DNA of 38,457 bases from SAR116 cluster bacterium AG-447-C21 (GTDB taxonomy: Bacteria; Pseudomonadota; Alphaproteobacteria; Thalassobaculales; Thalassobaculaceae), in contig QCQB01000020.1 in assembly GCA_003212315.1 (NCBI GenBank), forward strand, positions 1-38,457, in the 5' to 3' direction. The first letter of the stretch is position 1, and each line of letters begins with the position of its first letter. The notes beneath the pieces are model-generated. The model was not told the DNA's origin. It did not search any database and was given only the letters and a program-made list of their open reading frames with translations. The translations under genes and the position numbers were made by a program. This document shows, piece after piece, positions 6,944 through 14,131 of this stretch.

Positions 6944-9085
6944 CTAGGTTTTTAGAGCCAGTGATCTTAGGTTTGAGGGTGTCATGGGAAGTTGTCGAAC
7001 CCTTAAACCTGTGGCCTTGAAGACAGCATTCCCAATGGCACCAGCAGCAGGCCCACAGACAGCCTCTCCAATACCAAGAAATGGCTCATCGGGCATGCTA
7101 ATTAAAATTGTTTTAAAATCTGGAATATTATCGAACCCAATTATTGGATAACTTTCCCAGTCGATAGAAAGAATATTTTCATCGTCATACATTATCTCTT
7201 CATAAATGGTCCAACTTGCGGCCTGAATAAATCCTCCCTCAAGTTGCGCGATAACACCCTTTTCGTCAATGATTTGGCCTGCATCTGCAGCAATAACTGC
7301 CTTCAGAAGTTTTATTTCTGCAGCCTCGTTTACCATTACGTGCACCGCTACTGCAGCGTAAGCTTTGGAATTCTTATACTGAGCAAAACCTATGCCCCAA
7401 CCATGGTTTGGTTGGCTAGCATCGATATGAGCAATTTCTTTAACTACCGCCTTGATGCAAGCTTTTGCTCTCTGATCCGAGAGATAATTTAATCTCAATT
7501 CTACTGCATCGACACAGATTTCCTCTGCTAATTCATCAATGAAAGACTCTATTGCAAAAACATTTGCGTAGGCACCTAGGGTTCGGAGAGCCGAGGTTCG
7601 ATGAGGTAAATTGCGAACCAAGTTTTTTATAAGCAACTGGTGTTCAAACCGGTATAGCGGTTCTAGGTTTCTGTGAATTCCTCCGTGTTTCATTTTATTT
7701 GGCGGAATTGGTTTCGCTATAATTGGGGGATCAAGAAAACGGGATGCCAATAAATTGGCCGCCCCGAGTCCTTTTTGTCCCGGTTTAGGTCGGGACACGT
7801 GAGTATCACTGAAGGTACTATGTTTCCAACTGCTGATTTTGTTCTTCTTATCTATGTTTGCTGAAAGCTCCATCACCATTGCGGAACTATATGGTTCCCA
7901 TGCATGCTCATCTTGTCGCGTCCATTTCAAAAGGATCGCTATACCCGGCACGGCTTTGGCTATCAAAGCTGCATCGATTGCTGCGTCGTCAGCCCCGTTA
8001 TGCCCGTAGCAGCCTGAATTACTTCTATGATAAATTTTTATCTTATCATCTGGCATATGGAAAAGTTCAGCAAGACTAGCCCGAAGAAGATAGATACCTT
8101 GGCTATGCGTCCAAATTTCGAGCTCGTTTTCCTCAAATTTAGCAACGGCAGATGATGGTGCAATCGACGCATGCATAACATAGGGGCGGCTATATGTTGA
8201 CTTAATATTTGGATTAATTTTTGTATCAGCGGCTAGGGGTGCTTCTGTAGGCATTCCATCAACAACTTTTAAACTAATACGTTTATTGTTTTTTAATTGT
8301 TCAAAGATTGACGCTGGGTCAAACCTACGTAACTGCTTCCAAACGGCTGACTTCTTTATAGTATCAGCAGCCTTAATAACTTCATACTCGTCCGTTCCTG
8401 CTACAGCTAAAAAACTTCCATTTCTTATTACAGTGATGCCATTTTTTTTCAGATGCTTCTCAACTTCAACATCAATTTGACAGAGTTTAGAGTTGATATT
8501 AGGTGGTCGAACTGGTCTCGCATGCAACATTGGATTTAGGTTCACATCTTGGATAAACTTATATGAACCGGTTACAATATTCGTAATATCCGCCCCACTA
8601 TAAAGTTCCTGGGATTTTCCATAGTGGTTTCCTGGTTTGACTTTTGCTTCAACATTAATTGCTTTATTGAATAATCTTCCCTCTTGAAGATCCCAATAAT
8701 TAGTGGTCCTGTCGGTTTCTCGTGAGCTGATCATTCCATCAGTCACTTCTAAACTAGCTATACTGACGTTTAATTTCCTGGATGCCATTTCTATCAGCGT
8801 TTCTCGTATTGTCGCGGCGGCCAATCGAATAGCATTTCCCGATTCTTCCATTGAATTACTTCCAGAGGTCATACCTTCATTAGGGCTAAGAATAGTATCC
8901 GGCATAACCATCACTATCCTTTTAGGATCTAAATCAAGCTCCTCAGAAACTATTCTTTCAATCGCAGTTGAAATCTTTTGACCAATATCGACTTTTCCTA
9001 TGCGAACATTGATCAAGCCATCTCTTGAAAACGATATCCACGAATCTATTTCCGGATTCTTCAATAGGCTTGGATTTTTAGTCAT
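6944..9085 (-). CDS. Molybdenum-cofactor subunit of a two-subunit hydroxylase (IorB/NicB-like)
   Basis: A 713 aa xanthine-dehydrogenase-family large subunit of the isoquinoline 1-oxidoreductase beta type, with N- and C-terminal Moco-binding domains. Seen: the N-terminal block VRIGKVDIGQKISTAI (glycine-rich, substrate-channel region) and EGMTSGSNSMEESG, both typical of this subgroup, and near the C-terminus FLGIGEAVCGPAAGAIGNA, where the Glu of GxGE is the catalytic base. It hydroxylates a ring carbon or oxidises an aldehyde using water. The gene overlaps the upstream 2Fe-2S gene by 8 bp, so the two form a heterodimer unit. There is no FAD subunit and no cytochrome gene, so the electron acceptor is not encoded here. 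Substrate unknown. Confidence 0.87.
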   Translation of the reverse strand: MTKNPSLLKNPEIDSWISFSRDGLINVRIGKVDIGQKISTAIERIVSEELDLDPKRIVMVMPDTILSPNEGMTSGSNSMEESGNAIRLAAATIRETLIEMASRKLNVSIASLEVTDGMISSRETDRTTNYWDLQEGRLFNKAINVEAKVKPGNHYGKSQELYSGADITNIVTGSYKFIQDVNLNPMLHARPVRPPNINSKLCQIDVEVEKHLKKNGITVIRNGSFLAVAGTDEYEVIKAADTIKKSAVWKQLRRFDPASIFEQLKNNKRISLKVVDGMPTEAPLAADTKINPNIKSTYSRPYVMHASIAPSSAVAKFEENELEIWTHSQGIYLLRASLAELFHMPDDKIKIYHRSNSGCYGHNGADDAAIDAALIAKAVPGIAILLKWTRQDEHAWEPYSSAMVMELSANIDKKNKISSWKHSTFSDTHVSRPKPGQKGLGAANLLASRFLDPPIIAKPIPPNKMKHGGIHRNLEPLYRFEHQLLIKNLVRNLPHRTSALRTLGAYANVFAIESFIDELAEEICVDAVELRLNYLSDQRAKACIKAVVKEIAHIDASQPNHGWGIGFAQYKNSKAYAAVAVHVMVNEAAEIKLLKAVIAADAGQIIDEKGVIAQLEGGFIQAASWTIYEEIMYDDENILSIDWESYPIIGFDNIPDFKTILISMPDEPFLGIGEAVCGPAAGAIGNAVFKATGLRVRQLPMTPSNLRSLALKT

Positions 9086-9551
9086 TTTGCGGATGATCCA
9101 ATTGCATATTATTGATTGCAGCTAAAATCCTAGCATGCGAACCGCAACGACAAAGGTGCTTTTGAAGTGCTTCCAAAATATCCTGTTTTTTTGGATTAGG
9201 GTTTTTATTAAAAAGCGCTGTGGTTGCAATAATCATCCCAGGAGTACAATACCCGCATTGCGCTGCAATTTCCGTTAAGAATGCTTTTTGGATGACACTT
9301 AAAGTCCCCCCCTCGGATACGCCTTCAATCGTAATAATACTCTTTCCAACTAGACTTGACGCAGCAACCGCACAACTAAAGGTGCTTTCTCCATTAACTA
9401 AGACAGCACAAGCACCACATTGTTCTAAACCACAACCTAATTTTGACCCCTTCAAATTTAAATTATTACGCAAAACGAAAAGAAGCGGCGTATCGGTCAT
9501 TGCCGTAACGTCATAATTTTCCCTATTAATACGTAATGTAAAGTCTATCAA
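9078..9551 (-). CDS. [2Fe-2S] subunit of molybdenum hydroxylase (IorA/NicA-like)
   Basis: A 157 aa protein with two [2Fe-2S] clusters. Seen: plant-type ferredoxin ligands C40, C45, C48 and C60, then the helical-domain ligands C99-x2-C102 (CGYCTPGM) and C134-x-C136 (LCRCGSH). It passes electrons from the Moco subunit, whose gene overlaps its 3' end by 8 bp. The initiation codon is TTG; no in-frame ATG lies early enough to keep the first beta strand, and a GGAAAG/GAG-rich stretch precedes it. The length matches the small subunit of IorAB/NicAB-type enzymes. It is divergent from the MFS gene. Confidence 0.88.
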   Translation of the reverse strand: MIDFTLRINRENYDVTAMTDTPLLFVLRNNLNLKGSKLGCGLEQCGACAVLVNGESTFSCAVAASSLVGKSIITIEGVSEGGTLSVIQKAFLTEIAAQCGYCTPGMIIATTALFNKNPNPKKQDILEALQKHLCRCGSHARILAAINNMQLDHPQND

Positions 9552-9657
9552 ATTCTCGTTCTTTCCTTATAACTCTGGCGAGTGAAGCCATTATCCACTT
9601 TCAAAATAAATGATTGATTTAAATATTTAATTTGAAACAATTACTACAATAAGCCTC

Positions 9658-9663
9658 TATAAT
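9658..9663 (+). promoter_or_regulatory. Consensus -10 box (TATAAT) abutting the MFS start
   Basis: TATAAT ends 6 bp before the ATG at 9670, so transcription would start at or next to the initiation codon and give a leaderless mRNA. A possible -35, TTGAAA at 9632-9637, has a long 20 bp spacer. No SD of normal spacing precedes the ATG. Confidence 0.35.
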
Positions 9664-9669
9664 GCAGGG

Positions 9670-10869
9670 ATGAAAATACAAACAAAGATAACACCAACGA
9701 ATTGCAGTATTTTACTCGCATGTTTTATTATGGCAACCATAGCGTGGGGCACAGTTTTTTATGGGCATAGCGTCTATTTAGATGCCTTCACACGGTTTGG
9801 TGCATGGAAAACCCAACAGATAACTACTGCGATTTTAATTTTTTGGTTCTCCAGCCTACCGGGGACTCTATCTATTGGCTACTTAATAGACAGTAAAGGC
9901 CCCTTTAGTATAATTATACTTGGGGCATTATTTATTGGTCTAGCTTTAATAGGTTTAGGACAAGCAACGGAACTCTGGCAGATTTTCATGTGCTATGCAC
10001 TGATGGGGTTCGCATATCCAGCTATCGGTGCCGCAGGGATCAGTGCTACGCTAGCTCCGCATTTTTCAAAAAACTTTGGTTTAGCTTTGGGGATCGCTCT
10101 TACTGGAGCCAGCCTAGGCGGAGCGGTTATACCGTTCTGCACGATCTTTTTCATCGGAGCAGTTGGATTCCAAACAACAACTTTAGTTCTGGGACTCTCT
10201 GTATTGGTGGTCTTATTTTGTCTTTCTATACTCTTTAAATACAAAACTCCAGATTCTGTATCAAAACAAGCCGCCAAAATTGAAGATCAACACTTCCAAT
10301 TCGACATCCTTCGAAAACCTATTTTTTGGAGAATAGCTATAGCAGCGGCTTTAGGGTTAGGCGGGCAAGTTGGTTTTCTTGCTCATCAGATACCAATTGT
10401 TGCAGACAAAGTTGATCAATTAAGTGCAGCCTCCACAGTGTCCATAGTAGCTATTTCAGCAGCAATAGGAAGGATTCTAATAGCGTTTGTTAGCCGGTAT
10501 ATCTCAGTAAATAAACTGGCAGCGGCTAGTTATTTTATTCAAGGGGCGGGTATCGCTTATATAATTTTTGCTGAGACTTTTTCCATGATTCTGGTCGCAT
10601 GTTCAATAGCTGGATTTGTGGTTGGGGGAATTGTAATGTTACCCCCCATGCTTATTCGAAATGCGTTTGGCTCTTTTTCATATGGTAAGAATTATGCAAT
10701 GGCCAATGTAGTTTTATATATTTTCGCAGGCATTGGTCCATGGTTGGTCGGAGTAGCTCATGGCTATACTAACTCCTACACCCTTGGATTGTCTGGCTTA
10801 GTATTCAGTCAAATAATAGCAGCGATAATGATTTCAAGGCCTATAGCCTTGCCGAAAACTAGCCTTTAA
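9670..10869 (+). CDS. MFS transporter
   Basis: A 399 aa inner-membrane carrier with about 12 hydrophobic segments, a central hydrophilic loop near residues 193-213 (TPDSVSKQAAKIEDQ), and a loop 2-3 motif GYLIDSKGP that is a variant of the MFS signature. It resembles the oxalate/formate antiporter and monocarboxylate-type branch, so an organic acid is the likely substrate; this is inferred. It is divergent from the molybdenum hydroxylase operon across 118 bp and may import that enzyme's substrate. Its stop codon overlaps the tail of the convergent hypothetical gene by 11 bp. Translation may be leaderless. Confidence 0.85.
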   Translation: MKIQTKITPTNCSILLACFIMATIAWGTVFYGHSVYLDAFTRFGAWKTQQITTAILIFWFSSLPGTLSIGYLIDSKGPFSIIILGALFIGLALIGLGQATELWQIFMCYALMGFAYPAIGAAGISATLAPHFSKNFGLALGIALTGASLGGAVIPFCTIFFIGAVGFQTTTLVLGLSVLVVLFCLSILFKYKTPDSVSKQAAKIEDQHFQFDILRKPIFWRIAIAAALGLGGQVGFLAHQIPIVADKVDQLSAASTVSIVAISAAIGRILIAFVSRYISVNKLAAASYFIQGAGIAYIIFAETFSMILVACSIAGFVVGGIVMLPPMLIRNAFGSFSYGKNYAMANVVLYIFAGIGPWLVGVAHGYTNSYTLGLSGLVFSQIIAAIMISRPIALPKTSL

Positions 10870-11314
10870 GTGCCTGCTGCATTTCTTCTTTCAAAGCATC
10901 CAATTCATTTTTGGTATCTAAATCTTGTGCTCCTGAGGCTGTTGTTGTTTCGGCTGGGTTATCTTTATTATTAAAAATACCCTTATCGCTGTTAGGGTCG
11001 CCAAGATCCCAAGCCGCAGAATCTGGTGCAATCTTGTTATCTTCAGTTGCAGTAGATCCTGGTTGCTTTCGTTTTTGATTAGTAAGCCGTATAGTCTCCG
11101 CCTTGGTTTCAGCTGTTACTTTTATCGTTGCCCTTTTATCGACGGGAAGTGAATCAAAGATTGTTTCAGCTTGTTGATAATCCTCAATCATACCACTGTC
11201 GGCCGCCTTTGAAAGACGCCGAGCCACACCCTCGGTACCTTTAAGTTTTGTACTATCGGCGAGAATGCGCAAACCTTGTTTTGTATTTGCATCTACTTGG
11301 TTATCGTCTGCCAT
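10859..11314 (-). CDS. Hypothetical hydrophilic protein
   Basis: A 151 aa protein that I do not recognise. The ATG at 11314 is chosen over an adjacent GTG because GGAG lies 7 nt upstream. Seen: no signal peptide or membrane segment, a charged helical N-terminal half (QGLRILADSTKL, RRLSKAADSG), a low-complexity middle rich in D, N, T, S and P (about 85-135), and a short acidic/basic helix at the C-terminus (NELDALKEEMQQAL) that could form a coiled coil. It overlaps the MFS gene tail to tail and is divergent from the GST gene. Coding looks real: an uninterrupted frame with a good SD and normal composition. Confidence 0.65.
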   Translation of the reverse strand: MADDNQVDANTKQGLRILADSTKLKGTEGVARRLSKAADSGMIEDYQQAETIFDSLPVDKRATIKVTAETKAETIRLTNQKRKQPGSTATEDNKIAPDSAAWDLGDPNSDKGIFNNKDNPAETTTASGAQDLDTKNELDALKEEMQQALKG

Positions 11315-11399
11315 CACTGGTCTCCACCAATTAATCCTTTATTATAACAAAAAAAAAGGGAAATTTCTACTATTGGCATTAAATGGGAAAACTTTGTTT

Positions 11400-11428
11400 A
11401 ATTTTGTTGTAATTTTGTTGTAATTTTG
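11400..11428. repeat. Short tandem direct repeat, 11 bp unit
   Basis: The unit AATTTTGTTGT occurs twice in a row and is followed by a partial third copy (AATTTTG). It sits between the hypothetical gene and the GST gene, about 45-70 bp upstream of the GST start, so it could be a spacer or a binding site. Chance in AT-rich DNA is possible. Confidence 0.5.
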
Positions 11429-11470
11429 CCCATACTTTATGTGTTTATATGACTAAACTGGAAGAGAATA

Positions 11471-12088
11471 ATGATACTAATTGGACGAAACTTATCACCA
11501 TTTGTGAGAAGAACTGCAGCAGTAATGAATATGGTGAACGCTCAGTATCAGCAGAAAATGTTATCTACTGCAGATGATCAAACTGAAATAAAAGAGTCCA
11601 ATCCTATAGGAAGGGTTCCAGCGCTCATACTTCCTGATGGAGAAACACTAATCGATAGTAATGCTATAATAGATTATGTGATCGAGGAATTTGACACGAG
11701 TCGGCAGCTATTAGCTATTGGAGGGGCCGAGCGGCGGAAAATGTTAAAGACCACTCTACTTGCTCATGGCGTAATGGAAAAGGGTGTAGCTATATCTTAT
11801 GAACAAAACCGACGCCCGCCGGAAAAAATTTATCCTGAATGGTTAATGTATTTAGAAGGGCAATTGAACCAAGGCCTAGACGCTTTGGAGAAAATTGCTT
11901 CATCTTCCTCTGAGTGGCTTCATGGGGACACTATCACTGTAGCCGATATAACGACTGTCTGCCTCATTGATTATCTCGGCATAAGAATGCCAGAAAATAT
12001 GGAGAACAAAGGTATTTCGGCATTGCTAGCTCTTTCGGAAAAGGCAAATGCTATCGACGCAATAGGTAAAACCAGACCCAATATCTAA
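11471..12088 (+). CDS. Glutathione S-transferase family protein
   Basis: A 205 aa cytosolic GST-fold protein. Seen: a thioredoxin-like N-terminal domain starting MILIGRNLSPFVRR, where the Ser of LSPFVRR is the usual thiol-activating position, the cis-Pro segment GRVPAL, and the glutathione-gamma-Glu contact DSNAI (the family's E/D-S pair). An all-helical C-terminal domain contains the VADITTV N-capping motif. The start is supported by GGAAGAG 5 nt upstream. The stop lies 1 bp from the convergent leuA stop. The substrate is unknown; a role in detoxification or isomerisation of electrophilic catabolic intermediates is possible. Confidence 0.85.
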   Translation: MILIGRNLSPFVRRTAAVMNMVNAQYQQKMLSTADDQTEIKESNPIGRVPALILPDGETLIDSNAIIDYVIEEFDTSRQLLAIGGAERRKMLKTTLLAHGVMEKGVAISYEQNRRPPEKIYPEWLMYLEGQLNQGLDALEKIASSSSEWLHGDTITVADITTVCLIDYLGIRMPENMENKGISALLALSEKANAIDAIGKTRPNI

Positions 12089-12089
12089 T

Positions 12090-13775
12090 TTAACTCAAAT
12101 CTATCCGATTAATTGCACTTATCACTGCTTTAATAGGTGCTAAAGTAATTGAGGTATCTATGCCCACACCAAATACGCTTTTACCATTTTCATCCGGCAC
12201 TTTCAGTTCTATATAAGCGGCTGCCTCAGATTCTGATCCAGCCGTTCGTGTATGTTCTGTGTAATCTTTTAATCGAAATGCTAAATCAAATTCATCTCTC
12301 ATACCTTTTATGAAGGCCGCGATAGGCCCATTACCGACTGCCTCTAGTTTATGGTTTTGCCCATCAAGCTCAACCGTTGCTTTAATTCTTTCTAAATCAT
12401 TAGACCGAGAAGCTCTTTCCGATATAAATGATATTAGAGTAAATGGTCCTTTTTGGTTTATAAATGTTTCCTCGAATGTTTCCCAGATTTTTAAGGGGCT
12501 TATTTCCTGGCTCGTTGCATCCGTAATTTTCTGAATGATCTGACTGAATTGCGCTTGCGCCGGTTTTGGCAATCGTATGGAATAATCATTTTCTAGGATA
12601 TAAGATACGCCCCCCTTGCCGGATTGGCTATTTACCCTGATAATAGCTTCATAATCTCGGCCTATATCCTTAGGGTCGATGGGCAAATAAGGAACCTCAA
12701 ACAAGGGGCTATTTGCCGTTTCCATAGCTTTCATCCCTTTATTAATTGCATCCTGATGAGATCCAGAAAAGGCTGTGTGTACAAGTTCTCCGGCATAAGG
12801 ATGACGCGGATGAATGGGCAGTTGGTTACAATGGATCGCTGTTTCCATTATCGAGTTAATATCAGAAAAATCTAATTCTGGATCTACTCCTTGGGTGAAC
12901 AAGTTCAACCCAAGCGTTACTATATCAACATTTCCTGTTCTTTCTCCATTTCCAAACAAACATCCCTCTACTCTATCTGCGCCAGCCATTTGCGCCAGCT
13001 CTGCCGCAGCAATTCCCGTCCCTCGATCGTTGTGAGGATGAACCGACAGAATTACCTGCTCCCGATTACTAAAATTTTGATGCATCCATTCAATCTGATC
13101 TGCAAAGATATTTGGCGTTGCCATTTCAACAGTTGAGGGAAGATTAATAATGGTTGGTCTGCTTGCTGTAGGCTTCCAGATTTCCATGACAGCCTCGCTT
13201 ACCTCTAAAGCGTAATCAAGTTCGGTGCCTGTAAAGCTTTCCGGACTATATTCTAAACGGACATTGGACCCTTTACCCTCAAGCATAGGCATTCTATCAC
13301 GGACCATCATAGCGCCATCGACAGCAATTTGTTTAACACCGCCTCTGTCTGACTCGAAAACTACTCTTCGCTGTAATGTACTCGTCGAGTTATAAAGATG
13401 CACAATACAATTTTTTGATCCAACAAGGCTTTCAAAGGTCCTTTGTATAAGCTCTTCTCTTGCCTGAGTAAGTACCTGTATTGTTACATCATCTGGAATT
13501 AAATCCTGCTCAATAATCTCGCGAACAAAATTAAAATCAGTATCGGATGCTGCCGGGAATCCAACTTCTATTTCTTTAAAGCCCATTTCTACCAGCGCTT
13601 TAAACATTCTATGTTTTCTACCCGAATCCATTGGGTCAACTAGAGCCTGGTTTCCATCACGAAGATCTACGCTACACCAAATTGGGGCACTGGTGATAGT
13701 TTGGCTTGGCCACTGTCTTTCGTTTATGGGAACTTGAGGATAGCTTTGGTATTTTTCAATTGGCATACGTTTCAT
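12090..13775 (-). CDS. leuA: 2-isopropylmalate synthase
   Basis: First committed enzyme of leucine synthesis: acetyl-CoA plus 2-oxoisovalerate gives 2-isopropylmalate. The protein is 561 aa, the length of the shorter-named type-2 LeuA family. Seen: the DRE-TIM signature as DLRDGNQALVDPM near 37-49, the metal-binding HPHNDRGTG (HxH), GNGERTGN, and a C-terminal regulatory domain ending near HTRTAGSESEAAAYIE, which is expected to bind leucine for feedback control. The ATG at 13775 is preferred (AGGAG 9 nt upstream) over the GTG two codons earlier. The long upstream region after mutL contains several hairpins and a short overlapping frame, so transcript-level control is possible. Confidence 0.95.
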   Translation of the reverse strand: MKRMPIEKYQSYPQVPINERQWPSQTITSAPIWCSVDLRDGNQALVDPMDSGRKHRMFKALVEMGFKEIEVGFPAASDTDFNFVREIIEQDLIPDDVTIQVLTQAREELIQRTFESLVGSKNCIVHLYNSTSTLQRRVVFESDRGGVKQIAVDGAMMVRDRMPMLEGKGSNVRLEYSPESFTGTELDYALEVSEAVMEIWKPTASRPTIINLPSTVEMATPNIFADQIEWMHQNFSNREQVILSVHPHNDRGTGIAAAELAQMAGADRVEGCLFGNGERTGNVDIVTLGLNLFTQGVDPELDFSDINSIMETAIHCNQLPIHPRHPYAGELVHTAFSGSHQDAINKGMKAMETANSPLFEVPYLPIDPKDIGRDYEAIIRVNSQSGKGGVSYILENDYSIRLPKPAQAQFSQIIQKITDATSQEISPLKIWETFEETFINQKGPFTLISFISERASRSNDLERIKATVELDGQNHKLEAVGNGPIAAFIKGMRDEFDLAFRLKDYTEHTRTAGSESEAAAYIELKVPDENGKSVFGVGIDTSITLAPIKAVISAINRIDLS

Positions 13776-13864
13776 CGACACGTACTCCTATGCTGGGGTC
13801 CCAGAGAGCGCACACTGACGAGCGCATCATCCGTAATGCAAGTTTTCGTTTCTAAGTTTTTCAT
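13772..13864 (-). CDS. Possible 30-aa upstream ORF overlapping the leuA start
   Basis: An ATG frame of 30 codons ends in a TGA that overlaps the leuA ATG as ATGA, an arrangement that couples translation. It carries the leuA SD near its end. It contains a few Leu codons but no run of them, so it is not an obvious classical leader peptide. Its own SD is weak. It could be chance. Confidence 0.22.
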   Translation of the reverse strand: MKNLETKTCITDDALVSVRSLGPQHRSTCR

Positions 13865-13981
13865 CTTATTTCGCTTGGTTTTATTTTGAAAATGATCTTA
13901 TCAGAATGTCACATTAGTAATTTCAAATTGTGCTAGTGATTTTATTCTGAGAAAGTGGCTAGATTATTCGCTGCCTAACTG

Positions 13982-14004
13982 CCCGGCTCTACAAAAGAAC
14001 CGGG
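13982..14004 (-). promoter_or_regulatory. GC-rich hairpin in the leuA leader
   Basis: On the minus strand the arms CCCGGTTCT and AGAGCCGGG form nine base pairs around a 5 nt loop, with one G-U pair. On the plus strand the same position is an A/C mismatch, so the structure fits a minus-strand RNA best, that is, mutL-leuA transcription. No U-run follows, so it is not a simple terminator. Its 5' arm also contains CGGTTC, complementary to GAACCG in the loop of the hairpin at 14061-14109. Confidence 0.5.
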
Positions 14005-14016
14005 TAAATAAGTTGC

Positions 14017-14115
14017 TTATTCATATGAACGAATCGTTTTCTCATCATGGAAATGATGATAATCATAGTCTATCAGATCGTCAAGATAACGGTTCGATAG
14101 ACTATCATTAAACAT
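14017..14115 (-). CDS. Possible 32-aa small protein between mutL and leuA
   Basis: An ATG frame of 32 codons starts 16 bp after the mutL stop. The peptide is acidic and rich in D, Y and H (for example LDDLIDYDYHHFHDE). No clear SD precedes it, and two hairpins lie within it, so it may be an accidental frame in a structured RNA or a genuine small protein or leader. I do not recognise the sequence. Confidence 0.3.
   Translation of the reverse strand: MFNDSLSNRYLDDLIDYDYHHFHDEKTIRSYE
14042..14059 (-). promoter_or_regulatory. Hairpin in the leuA leader
   Basis: TCATCAT-TTCC-ATGATGA on the minus strand is a perfect 7 bp stem with a 4 nt loop, immediately beside the larger hairpin at 14061-14109. 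With the GC-rich stem at 13982-14004 it makes three hairpins in 130 bases. Confidence 0.4.
14061..14109 (-). promoter_or_regulatory. Long-armed inverted repeat downstream of mutL
   Basis: Arms of 14 nt (AATCATAGTCTATC and GATAGACTATCATT on the plus strand) pair at 13 of 14 positions around a 21 nt loop; the one mismatch is C/C. It begins 22 bp after the mutL stop, in the leader of leuA if the two genes are cotranscribed. The loop carries GAACCG (minus strand), complementary to the 5' arm of the hairpin at 13982-14004. Confidence 0.5.
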
Positions 14116-14131
14116 CGAGCCGAGATTAAAG

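Noticed and set aside
13982-14004. Rho-independent terminator of mutL or of a plus-strand gene
   Set aside because: The stem is strong, but no T-run follows it on either strand.
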